Below are positions 1 to 7,908 of a stretch of 64,000 nucleotides of DNA, piece by piece. Position numbers and translations under genes: made by a program. The DNA is taken from the NCBI RefSeq assembly GCF_000017625.1, contig NC_009712.1, forward strand, positions 682,001 to 746,000, given 5' to 3'. Source of the DNA: Methanoregula boonei 6A8. GTDB lineage: Archaea; Halobacteriota; Methanomicrobia; Methanomicrobiales; Methanospirillaceae. Under the pieces are notes generated by a model, which saw only the letters and a list, made by a program, of their open reading frames with translations, did no database searches and was not told where the DNA came from. Position 1 is the stretch's first letter, and the number at the start of each line of letters is the position of its first letter.

Positions 1-110
1 AGGTGTTTTATCACACCAACCGTTCCATAAATTTTGAGTTCGGGAATAAGCTTGCAGATAAAGGTGGTCTTTCCCGAATTTGAACGGCCAGTAACCGGAA
101 TTATCTTCAT
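1..110 (-). CDS. mobB: MobB-like P-loop GTPase, N-terminal part (gene runs off the window)
   Basis: Only the first 36 or so codons are inside the window. The translation begins MKIIPVTGRSNSGKTTF and continues into a stretch ending in GVIKHL. The G-x-S-N-S-G-K-T-T Walker A motif right at the N-terminus followed by a strand and a basic 'IKH' segment is the pattern of MobB, the GTP-binding accessory protein of molybdopterin-guanine dinucleotide synthesis. Its ATG overlaps the stop of the upstream gene by 4 nt (ATGA), so the two are probably translationally coupled. The family call rests on 36 residues; another small P-loop NTPase is possible. Confidence 0.6.
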   Translation of the reverse strand, partial: MKIIPVTGRSNSGKTTFICKLIPELKIYGTVGVIKH

Positions 111-922
111 GGTTGTAAACCCTCGTTGGTGTTCCCGGAGGAGTTCATCGAAAGAGTATCAGAATTTTTTTCATCAGGGTATGAAGAGGGGATAGCCTGA
201 GTGGTTGTGAAGAGTTCATGTCCATTCTGTCGGGGAGACTGTGACTGTGTTTTTGCCATCTGATCTGGACGAGTAGGGAATTCGACTGCGTTATCCTCTG
301 GCTGAAGAACAGGAGAATTTTCTGGGTTGGGCGGCTTGTTTGTTTCAGGAAATCTTGTCTCCTTGTCATGAGGTTCTTTAGGATTTTCTGAGGGGGTATC
401 CTCTTCATCAGTATGAGTATTTTCGGTTCTCTGAGTGAGGATCGTCTTTGCGGTTTCCCCGACGCTTCGCATAACTCTGGTGATCCTGTCCTCGATATCA
501 ATCTCCTCATCGATATCCAGTGTCGTTCCTTCAACCTCCAGAAGAAATCGTGAAACTTCGCTTGCCTCAAAGAGGAGGTCATCGAGTTCGTCCGTGGTAA
601 AGAATCCGCACATTGCCCCGTAGAAAAAGGTGGCGCTTGCTTTTCGTACTTTTTTCTTGAATGAATGGCGTGCCTGGTTCACAGCCTGGGGAGAGTACTG
701 TTCCTCCATGAAGGGGACCAGTTCCGGGAGATGTCTCCCGATAAAGGTCATTTCAGCCCCTCCGGACGTCCGAAAGTCCGTGCACAACCGGGCCAGCGCC
801 CATTCTCGGGCCGTGATATAGGTACGTTTGCGCAGAAACTGGTTTACTTTTCGGTATGTGGCGCCGTCGACTTTTTTGAATTTCTTGTATTTATTGATCA
901 CATCTTGGCTGTTATCTTCCAT
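107..922 (-). CDS. DUF5806 family protein
   Basis: The 271-aa product has a conserved N-terminal 150-160 residues (Y-K-K-F-K-K-x-D-G near residue 12, then TYITAREWALARLC and SPQAVNQARHSF), which I recognise as the archaeal DUF5806 family, also found in haloarchaea. The C-terminal 100 residues are polar, rich in Pro, Glu, Asn and Ser, and probably disordered. Function is unknown; the helical N-terminal part has no catalytic motif I can name. An AGGAAGAT Shine-Dalgarno-like stretch precedes the ATG. It overlaps the mobB-like gene by 4 nt, so the two form a coupled pair; a link with molybdenum cofactor synthesis is only inference from that. Confidence 0.8.
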   Translation of the reverse strand: MEDNSQDVINKYKKFKKVDGATYRKVNQFLRKRTYITAREWALARLCTDFRTSGGAEMTFIGRHLPELVPFMEEQYSPQAVNQARHSFKKKVRKASATFFYGAMCGFFTTDELDDLLFEASEVSRFLLEVEGTTLDIDEEIDIEDRITRVMRSVGETAKTILTQRTENTHTDEEDTPSENPKEPHDKETRFPETNKPPNPENSPVLQPEDNAVEFPTRPDQMAKTQSQSPRQNGHELFTTTQAIPSSYPDEKNSDTLSMNSSGNTNEGLQP

Positions 923-1146
923 GTGGATCTTCCTGATGGGATAGATTTGCGGTAATATGGATTCTCTCTCGTATCCTGTAGATAGCGTAGATCCCGTTTG
1001 TATATAGCAGTATGTGGTTTATTCAGGTTGAAAATAAGACAATTCAGTAGATCCGAAAGTGGTTTTTATTCAAAAATATCCCGATAGATACATAACGCAA
1101 CGTTTATTGTGAAATAACGATTTTACTCCATTGAAGGTTATTTAAG

Positions 1147-1410
1147 ATGTGCCCTTTTTCACAAATCGCGAGACAGAAATGCTGGGAATTATGGTTTGGC
1201 GATAATAACGTAGGCGTCTGTAAAAGAAAAGGTTGTACGAAGACAATTTATCGAAATGCAGGTCCTGATTCTGTCCATCATTGGCATGCCGGTCATATAA
1301 GATCATCAGCAAGTGGTGGTTCAGACAATGTTAAAAGAAATTGTGTTCCCCTATGTGACGAATGTAATCGGGAAATTGGAGCAAACCATACTCCCGCCAA
1401 TAAAAGATAA
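1147..1410 (+). CDS. small HNH-nuclease-like zinc protein
   Basis: The 87-aa protein carries paired cysteines (C-K-R-K-G-C and C-D-E-C-N), an internal H-A-G-H-I motif and a terminal N-x2-I-G-x-N-H. This order, Cys pair, His-containing beta hairpin, Asn, Cys pair, His, matches compact HNH/ββα-Me domains in viral and plasmid proteins and in 5-methylcytosine restriction enzymes. The first half (residues 1-35) does not resemble a full nuclease partner domain, so it may be a stand-alone nicking or DNA-binding protein. It lies alone in an AT-rich stretch next to another very small gene and transposases, consistent with accessory DNA. Confidence 0.55.
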   Translation: MCPFSQIARQKCWELWFGDNNVGVCKRKGCTKTIYRNAGPDSVHHWHAGHIRSSASGGSDNVKRNCVPLCDECNREIGANHTPANKR

Positions 1411-1469
1411 TTTTTCCATTATAGGAAATGCCGATATGTATTTATAGAGATTCTCTGTTAGTGTATTAT

Positions 1470-1625
1470 ATGGCAACTAACACGGGTAAGGGATATAGGC
1501 AAGGCCCAGTAAAAAAACGCAGTCAAACGGAAAATCCTGCTGCGGGTACATTTGTTAAACGAGGCGAAGATGGGAAATTTATGGCAGCTTCAAAAAAACC
1601 TTTCAAGGGAGTACGTAAAGAATAA
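1470..1625 (+). CDS. small basic hypothetical protein
   Basis: From ATG 1470 this encodes 51 residues starting MATNTGKGYRQGPVKKR, with Lys/Arg/Gly-rich text throughout (ending KKPFKGVRKE). An upstream in-frame ATG at 1428 would add 14 hydrophobic residues that do not fit the rest. Small proteins of this look (a TGKG-R-G-V-K-R start, then a central phase with F-V-K-R and a K-F-K-G-V-R-K end) recur in bacteria and archaea without known function. No fold or catalytic residue can be named. It is probably an orphan accessory gene. Confidence 0.55.
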   Translation: MATNTGKGYRQGPVKKRSQTENPAAGTFVKRGEDGKFMAASKKPFKGVRKE

Positions 1626-1647
1626 AATTTGATTTTTGAAAACGATC

Positions 1648-1785
1648 TTAGCCGGTTTTAATTTTTTTTATTGTGACTTCGACGTAATCATCCTTAATTA
1701 ATCCTTCATCATCCCAGGTTTTTTTATCAATTACAATCCGCCTCTGTTTATCGTCCTTAACTTGGACAATGAATGGCTTTGCCAT
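1648..1785 (-). CDS. AbrB/SpoVT-like small DNA-binding protein
   Basis: A 45-aa reading frame starts MAKPFIVQVKDDKQRRIVID and ends VEVTIKKIKTG. The pattern (beta strand, a D-x2-R-R-I-V-I turn, short helix, then G-x-I-x2-D-D-Y-V-E-V strand) is that of the SpoVT-AbrB swapped-hairpin fold used by transition-state regulators and by many antitoxins. A longer frame from the ATG at 1809-1811 exists, but the 45-residue version covers the fold. It is divergent from the transposase at 1928 and faces a symmetric set of TTCACCA repeats that could be its own operator. No toxin partner is adjacent. Confidence 0.55.
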   Translation of the reverse strand: MAKPFIVQVKDDKQRRIVIDKKTWDDEGLIKDDYVEVTIKKIKTG

Positions 1786-1786
1786 G

Positions 1787-1877
1787 TTCACCACACTACC
1801 CATTTTCACCATAATCTATTAATAGATAACTTGATAATAGGTGATTGTGGTGAATTAACCATAAATGGTGAAAATGG
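1787..1877. promoter_or_regulatory. symmetric TTCACCA repeats between divergent genes
   Basis: The heptamer TTCACCA occurs at 1787-1793 and 1805-1811, and its complement TGGTGAA at 1848-1854 and 1866-1872. Each pair is spaced exactly 18 bp and the arrangement is mirror-symmetric about position 1829-1830. The outer and inner copies extend into longer inverted repeats (13 bp: 1800-1812 with 1865-1877). It lies between the AbrB-like gene and the first transposase, so it could be a regulator-binding site or transposase-binding subterminal repeats. Confidence 0.5.
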
Positions 1878-1927
1878 AGATGGCCCGTTTCCATCTGTAC
1901 CCCTCTGCATAAGCGCAGGAAAGCCCC

Positions 1928-3127
1928 GTGAAAGACATCCACTCTGATAAGAATAATGTCCAATATAAGGATAATAAAGGCACCGCTGAAAAGCGGAGCA
2001 GATTAACCCGTGACGTAATGGCCCTAGCACAAACGGTCATCATGCCCCATCTCAAACTCAAAACCCATCATAACTGCCGGTTCACACAATACGACTATTT
2101 CAAGGTCCTCGCGTATGCGGCAACGCAGCATTGCTGTGCAGAAGGCAGCGGAAACGACCTGAAATTCAGTTCTGATGTAGCGAGCCCGACCGGCGAAGCA
2201 CTCCTCCATCACCTGAAAAAATTCGGGATCACCGAACTACGCCAGTCCTCTCAGAGAGCAATAGATGAGATCATCCGGATGGCAAAGAGCCGCGGGCTTC
2301 TAAAAGGGCCGGTAAATGTTGCCATCGATTATACGGATAATCCGTATTACGGAAACCGGCGCGATCCTATGGTGATCGGGGCAAATCCGGAACGAGGTAC
2401 TGACAGAGTATTTCGCTATGCTACTCTGACCATCATCGAAAAGCAGTGCCGCCTGACCATCAGGGCAATACCGGTGTATGTCGGTTTAAAAAAGCACGAG
2501 GTGGTTGCGGATCTCATTTCCTTTGCAAACGAGAGGATCGAGATTGGTGTAGTGTGCATGGACCGGGGATTTTTTAGTGCCGAGGTTTTTGCACTGTTGG
2601 ATTCTATGGGGATCAACTACCTGACTCCTGCAGTGATGACTCCGCGAATAATATGGTCCATGCGAGCTCAGGAGCCGCCAAAAATTATCCCCATTACTAT
2701 TGGAGGTTATAAAGGCAGCAAAAAGGTTTCAACAAATATGGTCATCGTTCTCGATGAGGACATGGACCGGATGACCTATGTAACCAACATGGAACTTGAC
2801 CGGATGCACACGAGGAAATTGAATAAACTGTATGCCATGAGATGGGGGATCGAAACGGCGTACCGGGTGACAAAGGGATTCCGGCCGAAAACGACATCCA
2901 AAAATTACGCTGTCCGGCTTTTCTATTTCCTGTTCTCCGTCTGTCTCTACAACCTATGGGAGTATCTGGCAATGGTGTTGTCTGCCGCTAAGAAAGACAG
3001 GAAAGGTATCTCATCCATAACAGCATCCCTGTTTGGAACAATATTGGTGCACGGTTTTGAGCGATGTGGTACTGGGCCACCCATTGATGATATGAAATCC
3101 TCAATGCGCGCGGTTATGGATTTTTAG
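1928..3127 (+). CDS. IS transposase, DDE type (IS4-superfamily/ISH3-like), copy 1
   Basis: The 399-aa protein has a DDE transposase layout: a first Asp in VAIDYTDNPYYG (about residue 139), a second in CMDRGFF (about residue 205), and the Glu in R-W-G-I-E-T-A-Y-R (about residue 312), the YREK-like signature of the IS4 superfamily. The length and PYYG-D-P-M-V motif recall haloarchaeal ISH3-like elements. The gene appears intact and starts at GTG. It catalyses cut-and-paste movement of its insertion sequence. It is clearly related to, but not a copy of, the transposase at 3361. I could not define terminal inverted repeats or a target duplication. Confidence 0.85.
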   Translation: MKDIHSDKNNVQYKDNKGTAEKRSRLTRDVMALAQTVIMPHLKLKTHHNCRFTQYDYFKVLAYAATQHCCAEGSGNDLKFSSDVASPTGEALLHHLKKFGITELRQSSQRAIDEIIRMAKSRGLLKGPVNVAIDYTDNPYYGNRRDPMVIGANPERGTDRVFRYATLTIIEKQCRLTIRAIPVYVGLKKHEVVADLISFANERIEIGVVCMDRGFFSAEVFALLDSMGINYLTPAVMTPRIIWSMRAQEPPKIIPITIGGYKGSKKVSTNMVIVLDEDMDRMTYVTNMELDRMHTRKLNKLYAMRWGIETAYRVTKGFRPKTTSKNYAVRLFYFLFSVCLYNLWEYLAMVLSAAKKDRKGISSITASLFGTILVHGFERCGTGPPIDDMKSSMRAVMDF

Positions 3128-3250
3128 TGATAACAATTCACGTGAAAAATATCAATTTTTGATCTTTTTCAGAGAATTAATGTATATATAACCACCTATC
3201 TCTGTCCGTTTTCATTTTTTCATCGCCTTCCATTTTTTTCCATTTCTTTT

Positions 3251-3302
3251 ATAACCCTGCGTAGAAGGTTCTATTATGCGATATTTAGCAGAGCAGGGTT
3301 AT
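3251..3302. repeat. 10-bp inverted repeat before the second transposase
   Basis: ATAACCCTGC at 3251-3260 and its exact complement GCAGGGTTAT at 3293-3302 enclose 32 bp. It lies about 60-110 bp before the second transposase and may be a subterminal transposase-binding site or an mRNA hairpin limiting its expression. A 55-codon frame (3276-3443) begins inside it but overlaps the transposase and has no recognisable content. Confidence 0.4.
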
Positions 3303-3360
3303 CGTCAGCTTCAGGCCCTCTCATGGATGCAGTGGTCCTCTGGTCGAAAGCAACGCGACA

Positions 3361-4608
3361 TTGGAAGAATTTGGCGTCAACTGCGGCAGGCAACGAAAGC
3401 CTACGACAAGGCAGTTGGTCGCCAAGACCATGCCACTAGTTAAAAAATACCTCGATGGCCGATTAAATTTAAAAATTAAGGCGAATTGCAGATATTCGCA
3501 AAATACCTACCTGAAACTCCTAGTTCACACTGCAATAAATAAAAATTATGCAGAGGGTGGCTCGGCAGATTTCAAGCATAAGTGCAATCTCGATGGCATG
3601 ATCTACGGATTCGAACCATTCATTAAAAATTGCCCTGACGGAGATACATTACTTTACCACATTAAAAAATTCAACGATGATGAGCTGTATCCGGTTTTTG
3701 ACAGTATAAATGAGGGAATAGTCCAACAAGCAATCCGGGCTGGAACAATACCTCCAATGGTCACCGTAGCAATAGATTGTACTGATGTGCCCTACTACGG
3801 AAAGAAAACCGATCCGATGGTAGTTGGGAAAAAACCGGAAAAAGGTACCAATTATTCACATAGGTATGCGAGCATTACTATCGTTGAAGGGGGGTTAAGA
3901 TATACATTAAAAACCCTTGCTGTGAGCAAACATGTCTTGATATCCGACGTAGTCAGTGCGTTACTTCTTGACGCAAGCAAGCTGGTAAAGATTAGTCACG
4001 TGTTACTTGACCGGGGATTCTATACCGTTGATGTGATTACAGTATTGAAAAAGCATGACTACAAGTTCGTTATTCCCGGAAAAATGACCCCGCCCATTGT
4101 AGATCTGATAAGGAAGCAAGATGTACCGGCGATAAAACGGCATAAAATTGGAACCCGCTCAAAATTTGTATATGCCAATCTTGTGGTTGTTAATGACACT
4201 GAAGGCAAGAAATGTGCTTTTATTACCAACATTGAGGATTTTAATGCTGCAACGGCGCTTTGCAAGACCGCGGATGAAATTTTCAAAGTCGGGTCGCCTC
4301 AGTATTCCAAAAGATGGGGTATTGAAACAACCTACAGGGTAACCAAACACGATTTCCTAGCAAAAACAACCTCGAAGAATCCTGTTGTCAGATTATTCTA
4401 CATGCTCTTGGCAGTATGTCTTTACAACCTGTGGCAGCTTGCCAACATGAGATTACCCGAATCACCTGTTCAAAAGGTTAAAAAATACGAGTTGCCTGCC
4501 AGAATTTTTGGAGCAATAGTGCTGGGTTGTCTTCGAATGTTTGATTCGGGGCCGCCGAAGTGGTTAATTGCACCATATTCTGGCTCGGGTACGACTGTAG
4601 CAGGATGA
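3361..4608 (+). CDS. IS transposase, DDE type (IS4-superfamily/ISH3-like), copy 2
   Basis: This 415-aa protein aligns with the product at 1928 through VAIDCTDVPYYGKKTDPMVV (first Asp), LLDRGFYTVDV (second Asp) and KRWGIETTYRVTK (Glu), with the same spacing, so it is an intact DDE transposase of the same family. The start is uncertain. TTG 3361 is the only usual start that keeps the N-terminal T-R-x-L-V-A segment shared with the first copy, while ATG 3430 would remove it. No Shine-Dalgarno is visible at either. It would move its own element; the right end is somewhere in 4609-4740. Confidence 0.85.
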   Translation: MEEFGVNCGRQRKPTTRQLVAKTMPLVKKYLDGRLNLKIKANCRYSQNTYLKLLVHTAINKNYAEGGSADFKHKCNLDGMIYGFEPFIKNCPDGDTLLYHIKKFNDDELYPVFDSINEGIVQQAIRAGTIPPMVTVAIDCTDVPYYGKKTDPMVVGKKPEKGTNYSHRYASITIVEGGLRYTLKTLAVSKHVLISDVVSALLLDASKLVKISHVLLDRGFYTVDVITVLKKHDYKFVIPGKMTPPIVDLIRKQDVPAIKRHKIGTRSKFVYANLVVVNDTEGKKCAFITNIEDFNAATALCKTADEIFKVGSPQYSKRWGIETTYRVTKHDFLAKTTSKNPVVRLFYMLLAVCLYNLWQLANMRLPESPVQKVKKYELPARIFGAIVLGCLRMFDSGPPKWLIAPYSGSGTTVAG

Positions 4609-4749
4609 TTTTTCCATCCACGGGTAGTGCGCGTACCCTTTTTTGGGTTCCTGCCTCTTTTTCTTGTAATCATTCTCAAAAATACAACCCTATCTGGCAG
4701 GTCATAACAAGAAGAATATTATCCCGCCAGGCAATACTATCGACTGATT

Positions 4750-4956
4750 TTATACCTCAATTTCGATTTCCGTTGCGTTAGGCGACTTCTTTTTTAGATC
4801 TTTGTCCAACATCTCCTCGTATAGGCCAATGGCATCCTTAATATTGGCAAGGGCATCCTCCTTTGTCTTCCCCTCAGATATGCACCCGGGCAACCCGTGA
4901 ACAGTAACGGTATACCCACCCCGTTCATCCGGGTCAAGAATGACCGTATATTTCAT
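4750..4956 (-). CDS. HicB-like antitoxin, orphan
   Basis: From the ATG at 4954-4956 the product is 68 aa: MKYTVILDPDERGGYTVTVH, then LPGCISEGKTKEDALANIKDAI and a Glu/Ile-rich tail. The E-x-G-G-Y-x-V-x-V ... L-P-G-C-x-S-x-G-x-T-x-x-E-A motif is that of the partial RNase H fold of HicB/UPF0150 antitoxins. A longer frame starting at 5073 lacks family similarity upstream of the chosen Met. HicB normally neutralises the HicA RNase encoded next to it. No HicA frame is present on either side, so this is an orphan or a remnant of a broken module. Confidence 0.75.
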   Translation of the reverse strand: MKYTVILDPDERGGYTVTVHGLPGCISEGKTKEDALANIKDAIGLYEEMLDKDLKKKSPNATEIEIEV

Positions 4957-5063
4957 GATCGTGTTTTGCGCGCCCGAGATATTAGGTTTGAGCGCGTTGT
5001 TGCATCTGACCATAAGCAAACCTTGGCATATCCGTCCCATGCCGTCGCTGTTTACTTTCGGAT

Positions 5064-5219
5064 CTACTGACAATTGGTGGATAAATCGGGGTTAAAATGC
5101 GAAATGGCTGCTTCTATATTCATATTAAATAAATCAAACCTCTCTTCAATATCCTGATAACTCCCGATCCATTTACAGGAGGTATCAATCGGGTCTGGAG
5201 AACCTGATTTGGAAATACG
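5064..5219 (-). pseudogene. start-less reading-frame fragment
   Basis: An open frame of 51 codons bounded by stops reads S-G-S-P-D-P-I-D-T-S-C-K-W-I-G-S-Y-Q-D-I and ends in HFNPDLSTNCQ. It has no usable start codon before an internal Met near its end, so if it was coding it is the tail of a lost gene. The amino acid composition is protein-like. No family was recognised. Confidence 0.2.
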
Positions 5220-5392
5220 TTAAAAAAAATTGCTTCACGTTTCTCAAAGCTGCTTTGTCCGGAAAATTGGGGTGCCGACCCCCTTGAGTGGATACATGAG
5301 AACGATATGGATGTTTTCGTAGTGTTGTGATTTTATCGGCACAGGATCATGGTCATTGTTACCCGGTATTGATGGGAAAAATGCCCCGGGTG

Positions 5393-5743
5393 CTATACGT
5401 TGTCTGGGGGAGTGTTTGTTTCCCCCATTATTTCCCGGATATAATGTTTCATCTTGGCCTCAGGGATATTGCCATCTGTTGGGGTGGGTATGCTTTCATT
5501 TGTGCTTTGGGAGCGGGATTGACTGGCAGCGTTGTCGGATGCCGAGTGTCCTTTCTTTTGTGGAATATTGCTGTTCTTTTCGATAAACTCATCCAGTGCG
5601 GCCCGGGAGATCCGCCAGGCACGATAGGATATTTTTGTTCCTGCAAGCCTTCCGGTACGGAGCCAGATATGGACGGTTTTCTGGTGGACACCAAGGATCA
5701 CCGCCACCTCTTTCGTACTCAGAAACTGTGTATCTGTGGTCAT
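5393..5743 (-). CDS. MerR/excisionase-type helix-turn-helix protein
   Basis: The 116-aa product starts MTTDTQFLSTKEVAVILGVH, then K-T-V-H-I-W-L-R-T-G-R-L-A-G-T-K and W-R-I-S-R-A-A-L-D-E-F-I. This is the HTH_17/excisionase winged helix found in phage Xis proteins and DNA-binding subunits of mobile elements. Residues 60-116 are polar and low-complexity. Two upstream in-frame Met codons (5776 and 5782) would lengthen it by 11-13 residues; none has a clear ribosome site. With recombinases encoded 1-2 kb away it may act as directionality factor or regulator for one of them, by position only. Confidence 0.7.
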   Translation of the reverse strand: MTTDTQFLSTKEVAVILGVHQKTVHIWLRTGRLAGTKISYRAWRISRAALDEFIEKNSNIPQKKGHSASDNAASQSRSQSTNESIPTPTDGNIPEAKMKHYIREIMGETNTPPDNV

Positions 5744-6747
5744 AACTACATTACCAATGATTCCCTTTATTGCCATAATCATTTGGTTTTTTGTAGGGTT
5801 GATCTTGGTATTTGATCTATTCGTTCATTTTAGCATACTGTCCTTAATGTTTTCAGGTTTATTTTTCGTAGTCCGATCCACTTGCGTCATCCGGGATTCT
5901 AGCCGGTATTTTCAAACCTCCAGATTTTTTGCACTTTCTATTTGGACTATTACCCGTTACCGGCCCTGTCTTTTCCCATTGTTCCGTTTTTTTTAGATCG
6001 ATTAAGTGAAGATCAATCGTTTTAGTGTATAGCATTATATGGTTTATAGTAATAAAAAAACACCCTCTGATTCCACAATTATTGAAAATTCTTTTCTTGG
6101 GGTACAGTTACGTACCCGATTGAAGAGATTCTCTTAAAAATCACAAATTTACCATTTGAAAAATGGGAAAGCGTATATTATAGTGCTGCAAAACAGGTGT
6201 TTAACGGCAAAATCCCTCTGATTCTGACTATTTACACTTACACAGGTCTGTTAAAATGCGAAGATCTTGCTATGTTAAGAAAACAGATTAGATCCTAAAC
6301 TAACATTGTTAAATGATATTTTCGCTCATGTAGAGTGAATGGGAATCTGTATTTTGGCATAATGTATCCCTTTCCTCGAACCGGAGACATTTACTTGTTT
6401 TCGCAAGTTCGAACGATTGACCTCTTATTTGGCTGAATAGCTTAAAATGGTACCATTTTAACTAGAAGTATGCACTCCTCTTTTCGCGTATTTGCTAGAC
6501 TTCCTTTTGCATCAGTCTTTTTTCAAGGCTCCCTTTTTTGCGCATTCTATAGTATGCTTTCTTTATGAGTCTCGGAACATTTCCCATAAAAGCTACATTA
6601 TGGCAGGGAAACTGTCACCCCTCCAATAATCAAGTATTTCGGATTTTTTTGGAAGATTGCCTCTCTTTTCCGACAGTGCATTTATCCTGTTTTCCGAATT
6701 TTTCCATTTATTCCAGAATTCCCTAATTCTGGTTTAGTGGTGCGAAT
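5744..6747. other. 1-kb AT-rich gap without a supportable gene
   Basis: No RNA gene or standard coding region was found. At 6086-6298 (+) there is a 71-codon open frame lacking any ATG/GTG/TTG near its 5' end, reading ...TYPIEEILLKITNLPFEKW..., then GKIPLILTIYTYTGL and ending LAMLRKQIRS. The composition is plausible for protein and it could be a gene remnant. Several T-runs follow at 6500-6720. Confidence 0.4.
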
Positions 6748-7350
6748 TCAATCAGAGTTTTCTTTTTTCTCTTTGTTTGAATTATGCCGGTACAGTGTTG
6801 TATAGGGGATATCCAGAATCCGGGAGATTGCTGCAAGAGGGATCTTTTTTTCTTGTAACTCTCTCACGCGTTTCCAGGGAATCGTCCGTTTTGGCCTGCC
6901 CAGCACTACACCCTCCGCTTTTGCCCGGGCAATCCCCAGCTTGGTACGTTCGATCAGGTTCTCGCGTTCCCGATCTGCTACCCACGAAAAGATCGAGAGC
7001 ATCAGGTCCCGGAGTTTCTTGTCGTCAATCCTGCTCCATGATTCAGCAGGAGAAAGGGACCATACCCGGGTACCGGACTCTTCAAGACTGCGGACCATAT
7101 TGAGTGTATCCAGAAATGATCGTCCGAGACGGGAGATCTCGAATACATAGAGTGTAATCGGTTCATTTGGATGGTCCCTGATAAACTGAATCATCCTGGA
7201 AAATCCCTCGCGGTCCTGCATAGTGGAAATACCAGAGATGTGATCCACGTAGATGTTTTCGCGTGAAAGCCTCTCGTCAAGGAGTAGCTTGATCTGATTA
7301 TCAGCATTCTGATCATCCCGGGACACACGGACATAGCCAATTTTTATCAT
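6748..7350 (-). CDS. serine recombinase (resolvase/invertase family)
   Basis: From ATG 7350 the product is 200 aa: MIKIGYVRVSRDDQNADNQ with the catalytic Ser in YVRVS, then the E-I-S-R-L-G-R-S motif with the active-site arginines, a long E helix, and a C-terminal Hin-type helix-turn-helix (W-K-R-V-R-E-L-Q ... IPLAAISRILDIPYTTLYRH). Full length for the Pin/Hin/Tn3-resolvase group (180-200 aa). The frame extends 11 codons upstream but the family N-terminus sits at the chosen Met. It cuts and rejoins DNA through a phosphoserine link; its site and substrate (inversion or resolution) are not visible here. Confidence 0.9.
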   Translation of the reverse strand: MIKIGYVRVSRDDQNADNQIKLLLDERLSRENIYVDHISGISTMQDREGFSRMIQFIRDHPNEPITLYVFEISRLGRSFLDTLNMVRSLEESGTRVWSLSPAESWSRIDDKKLRDLMLSIFSWVADRERENLIERTKLGIARAKAEGVVLGRPKRTIPWKRVRELQEKKIPLAAISRILDIPYTTLYRHNSNKEKKENSD

Positions 7351-7851
7351 AAATCCAGCCTTTTGATAAAATAATGCTATCAAAAATGAATTAACCTTTT
7401 GGTATCTTTAATCGCTCGTTTTTGATTAAGAAAAATGAAGAAAATGTCGCTAAAATGGAAGGATGTGGGACTCCCTCTCGATCAAATGTGGAAAAATCCG
7501 GAATTTTCCAAACCGTGTCCGTTTCATTGTTCCGCATGAAAATGGAATCTTTTATATTATAATTTCCGGGACCTGTCAGTTCCGGGTTATTTTAAGAGAT
7601 TTTTCCCCAGCTCCTCCATTTATTGGATTTTTCAGACGGTAAATCGCAATAACGGGGGTTTCCTTGCCGTTTTGTGTGTTCGAGGGGTAAATCTATAGAA
7701 TAAGTGAAAAAACAGCCGTTTTAGCCTTCGCGATCAAATATATCAGATCTCAGTCAGCTTGTCATACGCTGTGAGAATAGTTTGAATTGAATTGCACAAT
7801 GGCCCAACAAAAATGTCGTGAAACTGCTTTTCTTTTGGAAAAAGAAGAGTT
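7351..7851. other. 0.5-kb gap between recombinase genes
   Basis: AT-rich spacer between a serine and a tyrosine recombinase. A 34-codon frame starts at 7434 (MKKMSLKWKDV...) but has no supporting feature. Short imperfect repeats of TTCCGGGA type occur around 7567-7590. No RNA gene seen. Confidence 0.4.
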
Positions 7852-7885
7852 CGCAGAATAGGTATTCTGCGCAAACCTTTATAAA
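7852..7885 (+). promoter_or_regulatory. palindrome plus TATA box of the tyrosine recombinase gene
   Basis: CGCAGAATA (7852-7860) and TATTCTGCG (7863-7871) form a perfect 9-bp inverted repeat with a 2-bp centre. It is followed after 6 bp by TTTATAAA (7878-7885). The TATA centre is about 27 nt before the ATG at 7909, so transcription should begin at or next to the start codon (leaderless mRNA). A protein on the palindrome would lie over the BRE/TATA side, fitting repression or activation. Confidence 0.6.
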
Positions 7886-7908
7886 TTTGAGATAAAAAAG
7901 ATTAGACC

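Larger units (their letters stand above)
1928..4608 (+). mobile_element. two adjacent insertion sequences, ends unresolved
   Basis: Two same-strand transposase genes of one family lie 233 bp apart. Their sequences are too different for a recent duplication, so they are two separate insertions of related elements or one composite remnant. No matching terminal repeats could be paired by eye, so the limits given are those of the two coding regions. Confidence 0.55.

Noticed and set aside
3276-3443. 55-codon frame before the second transposase
   Set aside because: Overlaps the transposase coding region and shows no conserved content.
4750-5392. complete HicAB toxin-antitoxin pair
   Set aside because: HicB is clear but no HicA-like frame with a G-S-H-x-x-x motif exists on either side.
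5736-5996. 86-codon hydrophobic plus-strand frame
   Set aside because: Its first part is antisense to the HTH gene and the hydrophobic look follows from that; no support.
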